Shown: positions 1-9,286, counted from the first letter of the stretch. The stretch: 64,000 bases of DNA from Candidatus Endolissoclinum faulkneri L2 (GCF_000319385.1 NC_019566.1:759266-823265); one strand, 5' to 3'. Numbers and translations are program-made. Notes: generated by a model not told the origin, from the letters alone.

Positions 1-1
1 A

Positions 2-592
2 GTAGTAGATTGCGCTCCGCAACTCGGTATTACCCACCTAACTATGTTTGGTTTTTCCTCAGAAAATTGGAGCCGGCCTCAAGAGGAAATTTCTGAATTG
101 ATGAATATCCTTCGTTACTATTTACAACGCGAAGTAATTGGGTTGCATAAAAATAATGTCTGCATTAGAATGCTTGGAGATCGAGATAGAATGACAGGTG
201 ATATCGTAGCGCTTATTAATAAAGCTGAGCAGCTAACTGCTAGGAATACTGGTCTTAGTTTAAATATAGCGCTAAGCTACGGTGGTCGCTGTGAAATTAC
301 TAAAGCGGTACGTCGCATCGCCAATGCTGTAGCAGATGGTAAACTCTCTCCCTCTGCAATCAATAACGAGATAGTAAATTCTAGCTTGGATACTAAAGGC
401 ATTCCCGATCCTGATTTATTAATTCGTACCAGCGGTGAATACCGAATTTCTAATTTTCTACTTTGGCAAATTGCCTATGCTGAGCTTGTTTTTACCGACG
501 TTCTTTGGCCTGATTTTGGTAAAACCCATCTAGTAAAAGCGCTAGAAGAATTTTCTCGTCGCTGCCGGCGTTATGGTCAGACGACCGTTTAA
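2..592 (+). CDS. uppS: Undecaprenyl diphosphate synthase (UppS), 5' end missing
   Basis: This cis-prenyltransferase extends farnesyl-PP with isopentenyl-PP to make the C55 carrier lipid for peptidoglycan and O-antigen. The reading frame is open from base 2, and codons upstream of the first ATG (base 44) still read as family sequence, ending GITHLTMFGFSSENWSRP, so the gene starts outside the window. Conserved blocks seen are FSSENW, ALSYGGRCEI, DPDLLIRTSGEYRISNF and the LLWQIAYAEL/WPDF tail, which carries the Arg/Ser diphosphate-binding residues. About 197 of the usual 240-250 residues are present. It is followed after 12 bases by cdsA, the normal alphaproteobacterial order (frr-uppS-cdsA-dxr-rseP-bamA). 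Confidence 0.96.
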   Translation, partial: VVDCAPQLGITHLTMFGFSSENWSRPQEEISELMNILRYYLQREVIGLHKNNVCIRMLGDRDRMTGDIVALINKAEQLTARNTGLSLNIALSYGGRCEITKAVRRIANAVADGKLSPSAINNEIVNSSLDTKGIPDPDLLIRTSGEYRISNFLLWQIAYAELVFTDVLWPDFGKTHLVKALEEFSRRCRRYGQTTV

Positions 593-604
593 TGAGGTAG
601 GCAC

Positions 605-1462
605 ATGAAGATCTTCAAGGATGGTAGGATTGAGTATTTATCGGCATTAAATGAACGATTTGGTGATCTATGTAAACGAGTTATTTCCTCTTTGGTATTA
701 CTTCCTGCGACTGGCTTACTAATATGGATAGGTGGCTTAGCATTTGATATCGGTATACTGATAGTCGCCAGTTGCATGTTATGGGAATGGGGTGGGTTGA
801 TTGCTTCTCCTTTCGATCGTTACCGCACTAGACTAATTTTAGCAGTTGTCATGCTAGTATGCTTCTTGATGGCGCTTGCTTTCTGCTTTCCAGCAGGAAT
901 GGTTTGTGCACTATTATTTGCCTCAATTCTTACACTATTCGCCAAACACCTTCGAATAGTAGAACAAATTTGGCTTGGCGTAGCAATAATCATGACAATA
1001 ATCCCCACCTTGGGAATCGTTTGGATGCGGTCATACATAGAATTTGGTTTAGAAACAGTAATCTATGTAATTACCAGTGTGGTAGCTACAGACATTGGCG
1101 CATATGTTAGCGGTAGCATTATTGGCGGCCCGAAGTTATTGCCTAAAGTAAGCCCATCTAAAACCTGGGCTGGATTAGGCGGAGGTATCGCGTCTTCAAT
1201 GCTGATTGCAACTATATTTACTATAGTGCTTGAAGAGGCTCGCATACCTGCACTAGTGCCGATAGCGATTTGCATTACCTTAGTCGCACAAATTGGTGAT
1301 TTATTAGAATCTGCCATCAAACGCCACTTTAATGTGAAAGATTCTGGTACTCTTATTCCAGGCCATGGCGGCGTTCTTGATAGGGTTGATGGTATGATGA
1401 CTGTTTTACCAATGGTTACGTTTGCGATTTGGATAAGCGGAAGGAGCGTTCTAAAGTGGTAG
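605..1462 (+). CDS. cdsA: Phosphatidate cytidylyltransferase (CDP-diacylglycerol synthase)
   Basis: CdsA converts phosphatidic acid plus CTP to CDP-diacylglycerol in the inner membrane, feeding pssA later in this window. The 285-residue protein is mostly hydrophobic, with several membrane segments. Near the C terminus (about residues 232-262) it carries the family signature: SAIKRHFNVKDSG, then PGHGGVLDRVD. The motif KVSPSKTWAG, also conserved, lies at about 180-190. The N-terminal 25 residues are hydrophilic and somewhat longer than in many homologues, so translation could start a little downstream, but the ATG at 605 has an AGGTAGG-like ribosome site before it. The 3' end overlaps the start of dxr. 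Confidence 0.96.
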   Translation: MKIFKDGRIEYLSALNERFGDLCKRVISSLVLLPATGLLIWIGGLAFDIGILIVASCMLWEWGGLIASPFDRYRTRLILAVVMLVCFLMALAFCFPAGMVCALLFASILTLFAKHLRIVEQIWLGVAIIMTIIPTLGIVWMRSYIEFGLETVIYVITSVVATDIGAYVSGSIIGGPKLLPKVSPSKTWAGLGGGIASSMLIATIFTIVLEEARIPALVPIAICITLVAQIGDLLESAIKRHFNVKDSGTLIPGHGGVLDRVDGMMTVLPMVTFAIWISGRSVLKW

Positions 1463-2640
1463 ATAAAGCACGCTCGATCAGTATACTTGGGTCTACTGGG
1501 TCGATTGGCACCAATACAATCGATTTGATTAGTCGTATGCCTGAGCAATTTATCGTATCTGCCTTAGCTTGTAAGTGCAATGCTAGATTATTAGCAAAAC
1601 AAGCAAAGATGTTGCAAGCTGCCTTTGTAGCTATCGCAGACAAGAATGCCTGGCCAGTTTTGCGTGACTCGCTAGCAGGAACAGGAATTGAGGCTGCAGC
1701 TGGTAGCGAAGCAGTGCTGGAAGCTGCAAGACGTCCAGCGGAATGGATTATGTGCTCTATCGTCGGCGCAGCAGGCTTAGCTCCAACTTTAGAAGCAATA
1801 CGTCGCGGCTGTACAGTAGCACTAGCTAATAAAGAAGCATTAGTTTGTGCTGGTTCGCTGTTTATTAGAGAGGCAATGCGTACAGGATGTCAAATCCTAC
1901 CGGTTGATAGCGAGCACAACGCCATTTTTCAACTATTCGATACTCAAAAACGCGATAAAATCGAAAAGATCACTCTTACAGCCTCAGGTGGCCCGTTTCG
2001 TACACTTTCTCGTAAAGAAATGGCTTACAAAACTCCAAAACAAGCAGCAGCACATCCTATTTGGTCTATGGGAAAGAAGGTTTCTATCGACAGTGCTACG
2101 ATTATGAATAAAGGCTTGGAGATTATTGAGGCGCATTATTTATTTGCTATGCCAGAAGTGCAAATAGACGTGTTAATTCATCCTGAATCTGTGGTGCACT
2201 CAATAGTTTCCTACATTGATGGATCAGTCATCGCACAACTTAGCTCTCCAGATATGCGTATACCTATTGCGTATTGCTTAGCTTGGCCGCAAAGAATGAA
2301 AACAATAACGAAAAATTTAGATTTAGTGTCGATTGGTCAGCTTAACTTCTTTACCCTTGATAATGATAGATTTCCAGCCATAAATATTGCACGAGAAGCT
2401 TTACGAACAAAGGGAGATGCACCCTGTGTAATGAATGCAGCTAACGAAGTAGCCGTTGAGGCGTTTGTGGCAGGACGGATTGGTTTTAACGAGATTATCT
2501 CGGTAGTGTATGAAACAATGCAGCGTTGTCCTACAGAAGATATCGATAACCTTGACTCAGTCTTTAGGGCAAATGCTAAAGGGTGTCGTATTGCAAACGA
2601 TATAATATCAGCTTTTACAGGTGTTCAATTGCGAAGATAG
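1456..2640 (+). CDS. dxr: 1-deoxy-D-xylulose 5-phosphate reductoisomerase
   Basis: Dxr makes 2-C-methyl-D-erythritol 4-phosphate with NADPH, the committed step of the MEP isoprenoid pathway that supplies UppS. The NADPH motif GSTGSIG lies about 12 residues from the N terminus. The metal and substrate residues are visible in VDSEHNAIFQ and MNKGLEIIEAH. I choose the GTG at 1456 because AAGGAG (1441-1446) lies nine bases before it. This gives 394 residues, the family length, and overlaps cdsA by seven bases. An in-frame ATG at 1429 would add nine charged residues with no counterpart and no better ribosome site. Confidence 0.95.
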   Translation: MVDKARSISILGSTGSIGTNTIDLISRMPEQFIVSALACKCNARLLAKQAKMLQAAFVAIADKNAWPVLRDSLAGTGIEAAAGSEAVLEAARRPAEWIMCSIVGAAGLAPTLEAIRRGCTVALANKEALVCAGSLFIREAMRTGCQILPVDSEHNAIFQLFDTQKRDKIEKITLTASGGPFRTLSRKEMAYKTPKQAAAHPIWSMGKKVSIDSATIMNKGLEIIEAHYLFAMPEVQIDVLIHPESVVHSIVSYIDGSVIAQLSSPDMRIPIAYCLAWPQRMKTITKNLDLVSIGQLNFFTLDNDRFPAINIAREALRTKGDAPCVMNAANEVAVEAFVAGRIGFNEIISVVYETMQRCPTEDIDNLDSVFRANAKGCRIANDIISAFTGVQLRR

Positions 2641-2724
2641 GGAAGGATATTTACTTTTGCCCAAGTATTTCATCAAAAGTATAAGTGTAATGCATAACAA
2701 GACGCTTAAGGACAAAATATTGTA

Positions 2725-3837
2725 ATGATCGATATTATCACCGACTACATATTGCCGTTTCTAGTGATTATGAGCTTATTGGTTTTTGTTCATGAATTAG
2801 GTCACTACTTTGTAGCTCGACGTAATGGTGTACGAGTTGAGGTTTTTTCTATCGGCTTTGGACTAGAGTTGTTTGGCTGGAGCGCAAAAAACGGCACTCG
2901 ATGGAAGATATGTGCTATTCCGCTTGGTGGATATGTAAAGATGTTTGGTGATGATAAAAGCATTGATGGTATATCCTATACTGAGGAAGATCGACGCGAG
3001 GCTTTTTACTACAAAAGTCCGAATGCTCGTGCAGGAATAGTTATTGCAGGACCAGTCGCAAACCTTATATTTGCTATCTTAGTTCTATCCTTTCTGTACA
3101 TGTGGGTTGGTCAATCATTTGCTCCTGCAGTCGTCGCTAATGTGATCAAAAACTCTCCTGCCGATCGTGCAGGTATAATGTCAGGCGATACAATACTTAG
3201 TGTGAATGGTAAAAAAATAATTAACTTTTCTGATCTTAGACGCATCATCATTGAGCAACCAGGAAAACTTGTTATGCTGGTAATTAAGCGAAATGGAGCG
3301 ACTTACAATGTTCCAGTTACTACAGAGATTGTCGTAGATTTAGACTCATCAGGAAATAAAAAATCCTTGGGTCGCATCGGTATTCAATCTAATCATATGC
3401 TTTTTGATAAGCTTAATCCATTAAAAGCAGTTATGTTAGCCATTACAACAACTTTTTCGATCATTGTACAAACATTTGAAGCGATTGGGGAAATGCTCAT
3501 TGGTATGCGCAGCACCGATGAGCTTGGGGGCCCGTTGCGCATAGCTGAATTGTCCGGTACAGTCACACATAATGGTTTGATAACTACGATGTGGTTTACA
3601 GCTGTGTTGTCAATTAATCTTGGGCTAATCAATATGCTTCCAATACCAATCCTTGATGGCAGTCATTTAATATTTTATGCACTTGAAAGCATCCGTGGAA
3701 GACCTCTTAGTCCACAAGTTTATGAATGGGCTTCTGTTATTGGCATGAGTATTATAGTAATACTCATGCTATTCGTAACATGGAAGGACCTGATAAGGCT
3801 TAATGTAAGCAGCTATTTAAGCTCATTGATTAAATAG
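2725..3837 (+). CDS. rseP: RseP/MmpA-type site-2 zinc metalloprotease
   Basis: This intramembrane protease cleaves membrane-anchored anti-sigma factors and leftover signal peptides. The zinc motif HELGH is at residues 23-27 in the first membrane segment. One PDZ domain spans roughly 120-190 (with SPADRAGIMSGD). The third zinc ligand is the Asp of PIPILDG (about residue 311), followed by a last membrane segment. At 370 residues with a single PDZ, it is the shorter alphaproteobacterial (MmpA-like) form rather than the two-PDZ E. coli form. It lies 84 bases after dxr and before bamA, as in relatives. Its last codons form the left arm of a perfect 19-bp hairpin that spans the stop codon. Confidence 0.95.
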   Translation: MIDIITDYILPFLVIMSLLVFVHELGHYFVARRNGVRVEVFSIGFGLELFGWSAKNGTRWKICAIPLGGYVKMFGDDKSIDGISYTEEDRREAFYYKSPNARAGIVIAGPVANLIFAILVLSFLYMWVGQSFAPAVVANVIKNSPADRAGIMSGDTILSVNGKKIINFSDLRRIIIEQPGKLVMLVIKRNGATYNVPVTTEIVVDLDSSGNKKSLGRIGIQSNHMLFDKLNPLKAVMLAITTTFSIIVQTFEAIGEMLIGMRSTDELGGPLRIAELSGTVTHNGLITTMWFTAVLSINLGLINMLPIPILDGSHLIFYALESIRGRPLSPQVYEWASVIGMSIIVILMLFVTWKDLIRLNVSSYLSSLIK

Positions 3838-3848
3838 CTGCTTACATT
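3802..3848. repeat. Perfect 19-bp inverted repeat spanning the rseP stop codon
   Basis: The arms are 3802-3820 and 3830-3848, with a 9-base loop and no mismatch. The left arm is coding sequence for the rseP C terminus; the right arm includes the stop codon and 11 bases beyond it. There is no T-run after the right arm, so it is not a textbook rho-independent terminator, though it could slow RNA decay or polymerase. Confidence 0.9.
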
Positions 3849-3983
3849 ATCGCAGTATTCGAAATATACAGATAAGTAACCTCCTATGCCTATACTTTCT
3901 AGCGATTGACAAAAATGATTTTTTATGCCGGTATAGTTGGCGCAGGATAATTAAGTTAGTTTAGAGCACTGGGGACTTGAATC

Positions 3984-6275
3984 TTGCGCATAAAACTGAT
4001 CCGTTTTTGTCAGGTGATAGCGCTTACCTTCACGGTAGCTATTGGAGTTGGTCCAATAGCGAAGGCAAAGTTCGCGGAAATAAATAAGAATGTAATTAAA
4101 AATATTGTGATTGAGGGGACAAAACGTATCGATCCAGCTACAGTTCGTTCCTACTTACTGATTCATCCTGGTGATACATTTGATTCGGAAAGACTCGACC
4201 AATCGCTAAAAGCTTTATATAGTACTGGCCTGTTTGCAGATATAACTATGTATCGTGATTCTATTAACATGGTGATTAAGGTGGTAGAAAACCCTGTTAT
4301 TAATCGCGTTGCATTTGAAGGAAACAAGCGAATCGATGATGAAGAGTTAAAGCGCGAAATTCAGCTTCGCCCCCGCTTAGTATATTCCCGCACTCAAGTA
4401 CAACAGGATGTGCAAAGTATAATCAAGACCTATCAGCGTTCTGGATATTATGCTGTAAACGTTGAACCAAAAATCATACAACAAGATCAAAATCGTGTCG
4501 ATTTGATATTTGAGATCAACGATGGGGAACTGACTCGGGTAAGAACTATCAATTTTTTAGGTAATCGGGCATTTACTGATACTGCTTTGCGCGGAGTCAT
4601 TACAACTAAGGAATATGCATTTTACAAATTTTTCACTTTCGATGACACTTATAACACTGACCGTTTAAGTTACGATAGAGAGCTATTGCGTCGATTTTAC
4701 TTAAAAAATGGCTATGCAGATTTTCGCGTGCTTTCAGTCGTAGCTGAGTTTGCGCCAGATAGTAAGTCCTTTGTTATAACTTTTACCGTAGAGGAGGGGT
4801 GCATCTACACTTTTGGATCAAGTGACTTTGAGATATTTTTACCACAAGTTGATTCTAAAGCTTTGCGTAAGTTTGTCCTTACTAAGGAAGGACAAACTTA
4901 CGATGCTGATTTAATCGACGATACAATCTACGCCTTCAATAACTACCTTGGCACTTTAGGATATGCCTTCGTGGACTTAAGTCCTAAAGTGAATACCGAT
5001 GTTAAAAAGCGAATAATTTATATTACCTACCGAATTGGTAAAGCGCGTAAGGTTTTTATTGAACGAATCAATATAAGAGGTAATGTGCGAACGCTAGATC
5101 GAATAATTCGGCGAGAAATAAGCTTTGTAGAAGGTGATGCTTTTAGCATCAACCAGATGGTAATATCTGAGCAACGCATTCGCAATTTAGGATTTTTTAA
5201 AAGCGTTGATGTAAAAAATACTGAGGGTAGTCGGCCAGATCGTATCGTAGTTAATGTTGATGTTGAGGAAAAATCTACTGGTGAAATATCTTTCGGCATT
5301 GGCTTTTCTACAGCAGAATCAATAATCGGTGATGTTGCTATTCGTGAGAGAAATTTACTTGGGCGAGGGCAAGATTTACTTTTTAAAGTAACGACATCCA
5401 ATGTTGCGACCGAATTCGATATAGCCTTTACCCAACCTTATTTATTTAATCGTGATATAGCCGCCGGTTTTAATATTTTTCGTACTGCAAGAGAAAAGAA
5501 AGAAAGTTCCTATGATGAGTTTCGCTTTGGCGGAATGCTGCATTCCTACTACACTCTACAGCCATATCTAACCCAACAAATTAGATATAGACTTGAGCAA
5601 ATAGAAATTAAAGAAGTCGACGAAAATACTTCCCGCTACATCAAAGCTCAGGAAGGAACAAGGATAGTTTCTCAGTTTGGGCAAACTTTAACTTATGATA
5701 AACGCGATAACCGCCTAGATCCGCGCGATGGGTACATCACCCAGATAACGAATGAAGTGGCAGGTGCTGGTGGTGATGAAAGGTTTTTTCGTACCAGTGT
5801 AAAGGCTGGTTACTATTATCCACTAGATGATGTTTGGGGATTGTCATTGCTTATTAATAGTGGATTAATTGTAGGTATCGGTGAAGAAGTTTCCATATTA
5901 GAACGATTTTTTGTTGGTGCTAGTTCCTTCCGAGGCTTTGCGCGTGGTGGTATTGGTCCACGCGATAGTGTTAGCAAAGACGCCTTAGGTGCTAACAATT
6001 ACTATGTAGGATCGATTGAGCTTTCTTTTCCAAACGGCATGCCAAAAGACCTTGGTATGCGCACATTTATCTTTACCGATTTTGGTAGTGTATGGGGGGT
6101 TGACGAAAGCGATAGTAAAATAGCGGATGAGAGTTCAATACGCGCAACTGTAGGACTTGGTTTATCTTTTGCCACTGCACTTGGTACAATACGAGTAGAT
6201 GTAGCTGAAGTATTAGCAAAAGAAGATTTCGACGTTCCTGAAGTATTTCGCTTAAGCTTTGGTACGCAGTTTTGA
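3984..6275 (+). CDS. bamA: Outer-membrane protein assembly factor BamA
   Basis: BamA is the essential beta-barrel insertase of the BAM complex. The start is TTG at 3984 (TTG CGC ATA AAA). It gives a basic then hydrophobic signal peptide, with cleavage likely after AKAKFA near residue 30. Residues from about 30 to 400 form POTRA repeats, recognisable from VIEGTKRIDPATV, VAFEGNKRIDDEE and INFLGNRAFTD. The C-terminal half is the barrel, with the family motif SSFRGFARGGIGPRD and a terminal Phe in RLSFGTQF that acts as the BAM recognition signal. At 763 residues it is full length. BamE is encoded at 34.2 kb; Skp, normally the next gene, appears only as a relic. Confidence 0.97.
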   Translation: MRIKLIRFCQVIALTFTVAIGVGPIAKAKFAEINKNVIKNIVIEGTKRIDPATVRSYLLIHPGDTFDSERLDQSLKALYSTGLFADITMYRDSINMVIKVVENPVINRVAFEGNKRIDDEELKREIQLRPRLVYSRTQVQQDVQSIIKTYQRSGYYAVNVEPKIIQQDQNRVDLIFEINDGELTRVRTINFLGNRAFTDTALRGVITTKEYAFYKFFTFDDTYNTDRLSYDRELLRRFYLKNGYADFRVLSVVAEFAPDSKSFVITFTVEEGCIYTFGSSDFEIFLPQVDSKALRKFVLTKEGQTYDADLIDDTIYAFNNYLGTLGYAFVDLSPKVNTDVKKRIIYITYRIGKARKVFIERINIRGNVRTLDRIIRREISFVEGDAFSINQMVISEQRIRNLGFFKSVDVKNTEGSRPDRIVVNVDVEEKSTGEISFGIGFSTAESIIGDVAIRERNLLGRGQDLLFKVTTSNVATEFDIAFTQPYLFNRDIAAGFNIFRTAREKKESSYDEFRFGGMLHSYYTLQPYLTQQIRYRLEQIEIKEVDENTSRYIKAQEGTRIVSQFGQTLTYDKRDNRLDPRDGYITQITNEVAGAGGDERFFRTSVKAGYYYPLDDVWGLSLLINSGLIVGIGEEVSILERFFVGASSFRGFARGGIGPRDSVSKDALGANNYYVGSIELSFPNGMPKDLGMRTFIFTDFGSVWGVDESDSKIADESSIRATVGLGLSFATALGTIRVDVAEVLAKEDFDVPEVFRLSFGTQF
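4866..4902. repeat. Perfect 15-bp inverted repeat inside bamA
   Basis: The arms 4866-4880 and 4888-4902 pair without mismatch around a 7-base loop, inside a POTRA-coding region (residues KFVLTKEGQTYD). A second 10-bp perfect repeat follows at 4952-4961 and 4982-4991. These are sequence facts; any role is unknown. Confidence 0.85.
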
Positions 6276-6450
6276 ATATTCTTTGTCTGTAGATCAAACT
6301 GTGCTTTTAAAAAAAGCTTCTTAAATAAATAATTACCCCTTAAATGGGATCATAATGGTTTAGATCCGATAAAAAATGATAATAATTTTTTTATTAAAAA
6401 CGATGATCAATTGCAAATCATTAGCTGTGATAGAATCAGCCCTAGAGTAT

Positions 6451-6481
6451 AAAAAAAACAATTGCCTCATTTGTTTTTTTT
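6451..6481. terminator. A/T-run hairpin after bamA, possible terminator
   Basis: The arms 6451-6461 (eight A, then CAA) and 6471-6481 (TTG, then eight T) pair over 11 bp around a 9-base loop, ending in a run of T. It lies 175 bases after the bamA stop. The stem is almost all A-T pairs, so it is a weak terminator candidate at best. Confidence 0.35.
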
Positions 6482-6540
6482 TAGGAAATCATTTCACAAT
6501 ATGAATACTCCTAAATAAATACAGGAAAAATATAATTATA

Positions 6541-6837
6541 TATAGCAAATCTTTTAAACTCGTATCATCCAAAAGGTAAAAAGTTATTGCTTGCGAACGA
6601 AGAAGATTTACAACATTAGTGCTTAATCTTGCCTGCAACTGTTATTTTGAGAGCAACTTATGAAGGTATAAAATGCAGTAGCAAAGAAAAGTCCTTGTTC
6701 AGCCTTTCATTAAGGCAACGAAAAAAGTAATTAACATCTTAATTTCGTTCATTAATGTAATTAATGATTCAATAGACGATATAGTATTTCCTCTTAAGGA
6801 AGTTCATTTTTTTTCAAAAGAAATCAATGAATTGTAG
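6541..6837 (+). pseudogene. skp: Decayed skp/ompH (periplasmic chaperone) between bamA and lpxD
   Basis: In relatives a Skp/OmpH chaperone gene sits exactly here. In the frame ending at the TAG of 6835-6837, the spacer translates with internal stops (TAA 6577, TGA 6661, TAG 6679). It reads ACERRRFTTLVLNL, then QRKVLVQPFIKATKKV, then DDIVFPLKEVHFFSKEINEL. This follows the remembered OmpH C-terminal pattern: an E-x-RRR-x-F coiled-coil stretch, an RR-x-ALD-x-AF motif, then the DLVLPRSQVLF strand and a final helix. No start codon or signal peptide is left. The order and spacing of three motifs in one frame make chance unlikely, but this rests on recall of the family consensus, not a search. Confidence 0.6.
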
Positions 6838-6936
6838 CGAGGCTGCTTTGTCTAGAATAAATAAGCGCTGCCATTAATTAGGATCGAATTGCCACTACTA
6901 AATTGACGAACGATTATGTACGGAGGATGACAAAGC

Positions 6937-7962
6937 ATGGTCGATAGCCGGTTCCACAGCGAAGCTGGGCAATTTACCCTGGAGCAAATACTTGAAATGA
7001 CAGGAGCTAAATTGCATGGAAGTGGGGATCTAGCGCGTTTATTTTATGGTGTCAGCACACTAAATAATGGAGGTGAAAAGGAAGTAACATTCCTAGAAAA
7101 CCGTCGCTACTTGAAAGATTTTCGCACTTCCAAGGCAGGAGCTTGTTTAGTTCCTCCAGCTTTCGCGAATCAAGCACCAGATGGTATGGCAGTACTTATT
7201 ACCGCTATTCCTCGTCGCAGTTATGCTAAATTAGCGCGACTATTTCACCCTGCAGAGATTGCGCCGATAGGAGTGCATCCGACAGCTGTTGTTGATCCTA
7301 CTGCCAGGTTAGGCAATCAGGTTGCCATCGGGCCAGGTGCTGTCATTGGTGCGGAAGCAGTGTTAGGTGATTCAGCTTGGATTGAGGCTAATGCGGTAAT
7401 TGGTGAAGCAGTGAGGATTGGTGAAGGAACACGTATTGGTGTTGGCGCAGTAGTTTCCCATGCTTTGATAGGCGCTAGATGTTTTATCTATCCTGGAGCA
7501 CGAATTGGCCAGCCTGGATTTGGTTTTGAAATGGATGCAGGAGGTACGTTTCTAATACCACAACTAGGACGGGCAATTATCGAGGACGATGTAGAGGTTG
7601 GTGCTAATACTGCAATCGACCGAGGCAGCAATGCAGATACAGTTATAGGACAAGGGTCGATGATTGATAACCTTGTGCAAATAGGTCATAATGTTGTGCT
7701 AGGAAGAGGTTGCATAGTAGTTTCACAGGTCGGAATTTCTGGTAGCACCAGGCTTGGTGACCGTGTGGTGATTGCTGGAAAAGTTGGAATTGCTGGCCAT
7801 CTGGAAATTGGTAGTGACGTACAAGTTGCCGCCATGTCTGGTGTTAACCGTAGTCTGCCTGGAGGAGGTTCCTATGGCGGAGTACCAGCTATTCCGGTGC
7901 GCAAGTGGCGGCGACAAATCTCGAGATTAAAGAAGTTAGGGCAAAACAAACCGACTGCTTAA
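6937..7962 (+). CDS. lpxD: UDP-3-O-acylglucosamine N-acyltransferase LpxD
   Basis: LpxD adds the second hydroxyacyl chain to UDP-3-O-acylglucosamine in lipid A synthesis. The N-terminal 100 residues form the uridine-binding domain, with [12 protein letters not shown] seen. Hexapeptide repeats of the left-handed beta-helix then run from about residue 110 to 310, and the catalytic His is residue 251 in [10 protein letters not shown]. At 341 residues it has family length. The ATG at 6937 is preceded by GGAGG at 6921-6925. It opens the lpxD-fabZ-lpxA-lpxI-lpxB run, the usual alphaproteobacterial lipid A operon. Confidence 0.97.
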   Translation: MVDSRFHSEAGQFTLEQILEMTGAKLHGSGDLARLFYGVSTLNNGGEKEVTFLENRRYLKDFRTSKAGACLVPPAFANQAPDGMAVLITAIPRRSYAKLARLFHPAEIAPIGVHPTAVVDPTARLGNQVAIGPGAVIGAEAVLGDSAWIEANAVIGEAVRIGEGTRIGVGAVVSHALIGARCFIYPGARIGQPGFGFEMDAGGTFLIPQLGRAIIEDDVEVGANTAIDRGSNADTVIGQGSMIDNLVQIGHNVVLGRGCIVVSQVGISGSTRLGDRVVIAGKVGIAGHLEIGSDVQVAAMSGVNRSLPGGGSYGGVPAIPVRKWRRQISRLKKLGQNKPTA

Positions 7963-7991
7963 TCAACGAGCGAGAGGTAAGGCGGAATATT

Positions 7992-8465
7992 ATGAATGAT
8001 GCGGTGAATGAGCCAAGCAGCGGCTATCCTGATATTGATATAATGCGGATAATGGATCTAATTCCGCACCGATATCCGTTCCTCTTAATAGATAAAGTCG
8101 TCAAAATAGATCCTAATGTTGCCTGTATTGGTATCAAGAACGTCACGATTAATGAACCATTTTTTGCTGGACACTTCCCACAGCGCCCTGTCATGCCAGG
8201 AGTGCTGATCATAGAATCTATGGCTCAAACAGCCGGTTGTTTGGTTGTAACAACATTGGGTCCAAAATCTGAAGGGAAGCTGGTTTATTTCATGACAGTC
8301 GATAATGCACGCTTTCGTCGTCCAGTAGTACCCGGTGAATGTATGGAAGTTCATGTAAAAAAGCTGCGCAATCGAGGAAATGTCTGGAAGTTTGAGGGTC
8401 AAGCTAAAGTGGAAGGACTTCTGGTGGCTGAAGCAACTTATTCAGCAATGATTCTAGACCATTGA
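7992..8465 (+). CDS. fabZ: 3-hydroxyacyl-ACP dehydratase FabZ
   Basis: FabZ dehydrates 3-hydroxyacyl-ACP in fatty acid elongation and competes with LpxA/LpxD for the same substrate. The hot-dog fold is shown by [14 protein letters not shown] and the active-site stretch [20 protein letters not shown], with catalytic His61 and Glu75. I start it at the ATG of 7992, which gives 157 residues. The open frame runs back to 7905 inside lpxD, but the extra residues do not resemble the family. The gene lies 29 bases after lpxD and 10 before lpxA. Confidence 0.96.
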   Translation: MNDAVNEPSSGYPDIDIMRIMDLIPHRYPFLLIDKVVKIDPNVACIGIKNVTINEPFFAGHFPQRPVMPGVLIIESMAQTAGCLVVTTLGPKSEGKLVYFMTVDNARFRRPVVPGECMEVHVKKLRNRGNVWKFEGQAKVEGLLVAEATYSAMILDH

Positions 8466-8475
8466 GGAGCTGGCA

Positions 8476-9279
8476 GTGGCCACGCAAATCCACCCCACGG
8501 CAATGGTTGAGCCTGGAGCCCAGCTTGATGATGGTGTCCAGATTGGCGCCTATTGTCTCGTTGGTACGGATGTTTTGCTGCGCAATGGGTGCGTGTTACA
8601 TAGTCATGTAGTAATCGATGGCCATACCAGTGTTGGTCCACGTACTCAGATTTTTCCCTTTGCTAGCATTGGGCTACAGCCGCAGGATCTTAAATACAAT
8701 GGTGAGTTATCAACTTTAGAAATTGGTGCTGATAATGTAATACGTGAGCATGTAACCATGAATCCAGGAACTGAAGGTGGTGGAATGGTAACCAAAATCG
8801 GTAACGGTTGCTTGTTTATGGTCGGTGTTCATATAGGACACGATTGCCAAGTAGGTAATCAGGTAATTATGGCAAACAACGCTACTTTAGCTGGTCATGT
8901 AACTGTACAAGATTTTGCAGTGCTTGGTGGGTTATCGGCGGTACACCAGTTTGCACGTATTGGCCGTTACGCTATGGTGGGTGGTGTTACAGGAGTTGAA
9001 CGCGATGTAATTCCTTTTGGCTCGGTCATTGGCGATCGGGCACGTTTATCAGGTATTAATATAATTGGCATGAAGCGCCGTGGCTTGTCTCGTGAAGAAA
9101 TTCATGATGTCCGTAAAGCGTATCGATTACTATTTGCAGGTGAGGGTAAGTACCACGAGAGACTAGAGGAAGTCGCTTTAGAATTTCCCTCATCGGCACC
9201 AGTTATAGAAATTATAAATTTTATTAGAGCCGATTCTTCGCGTAAAATTTGTCAACCGGAAGACGTTAACGATCTTTAA
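8476..9279 (+). CDS. lpxA: UDP-N-acetylglucosamine O-acyltransferase LpxA
   Basis: LpxA does the first acylation of lipid A synthesis, adding 3-hydroxyacyl from ACP to UDP-GlcNAc. It is a left-handed beta-helix of hexapeptide repeats (about residues 5-190) with the catalytic His122 in VHIGHDCQVG, then the helical C-terminal domain (DVRKAYRLLF). The start is GTG at 8476, after GAGGAGC at 8464-8470, and gives 267 residues, the usual length. It follows fabZ by 10 bases and precedes lpxI by 7, so the run is almost certainly co-transcribed. Confidence 0.97.
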   Translation: MATQIHPTAMVEPGAQLDDGVQIGAYCLVGTDVLLRNGCVLHSHVVIDGHTSVGPRTQIFPFASIGLQPQDLKYNGELSTLEIGADNVIREHVTMNPGTEGGGMVTKIGNGCLFMVGVHIGHDCQVGNQVIMANNATLAGHVTVQDFAVLGGLSAVHQFARIGRYAMVGGVTGVERDVIPFGSVIGDRARLSGINIIGMKRRGLSREEIHDVRKAYRLLFAGEGKYHERLEEVALEFPSSAPVIEIINFIRADSSRKICQPEDVNDL

Positions 9280-9286
9280 GGAAGTA

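Noticed and set aside
3906-3937. TTGACA and TATAGT upstream of bamA as a promoter
   Set aside because: The 20-base spacing is too long for a confident sigma70 call.
3961-3990. TTCAAGT loop on the minus strand resembling a tRNA T-loop
   Set aside because: Flanking bases do not form a T stem, and no acceptor or anticodon arm is present.
5027-5401. Antisense frame of 124 codons inside bamA
   Set aside because: A shadow of a strongly supported gene with no independent evidence.
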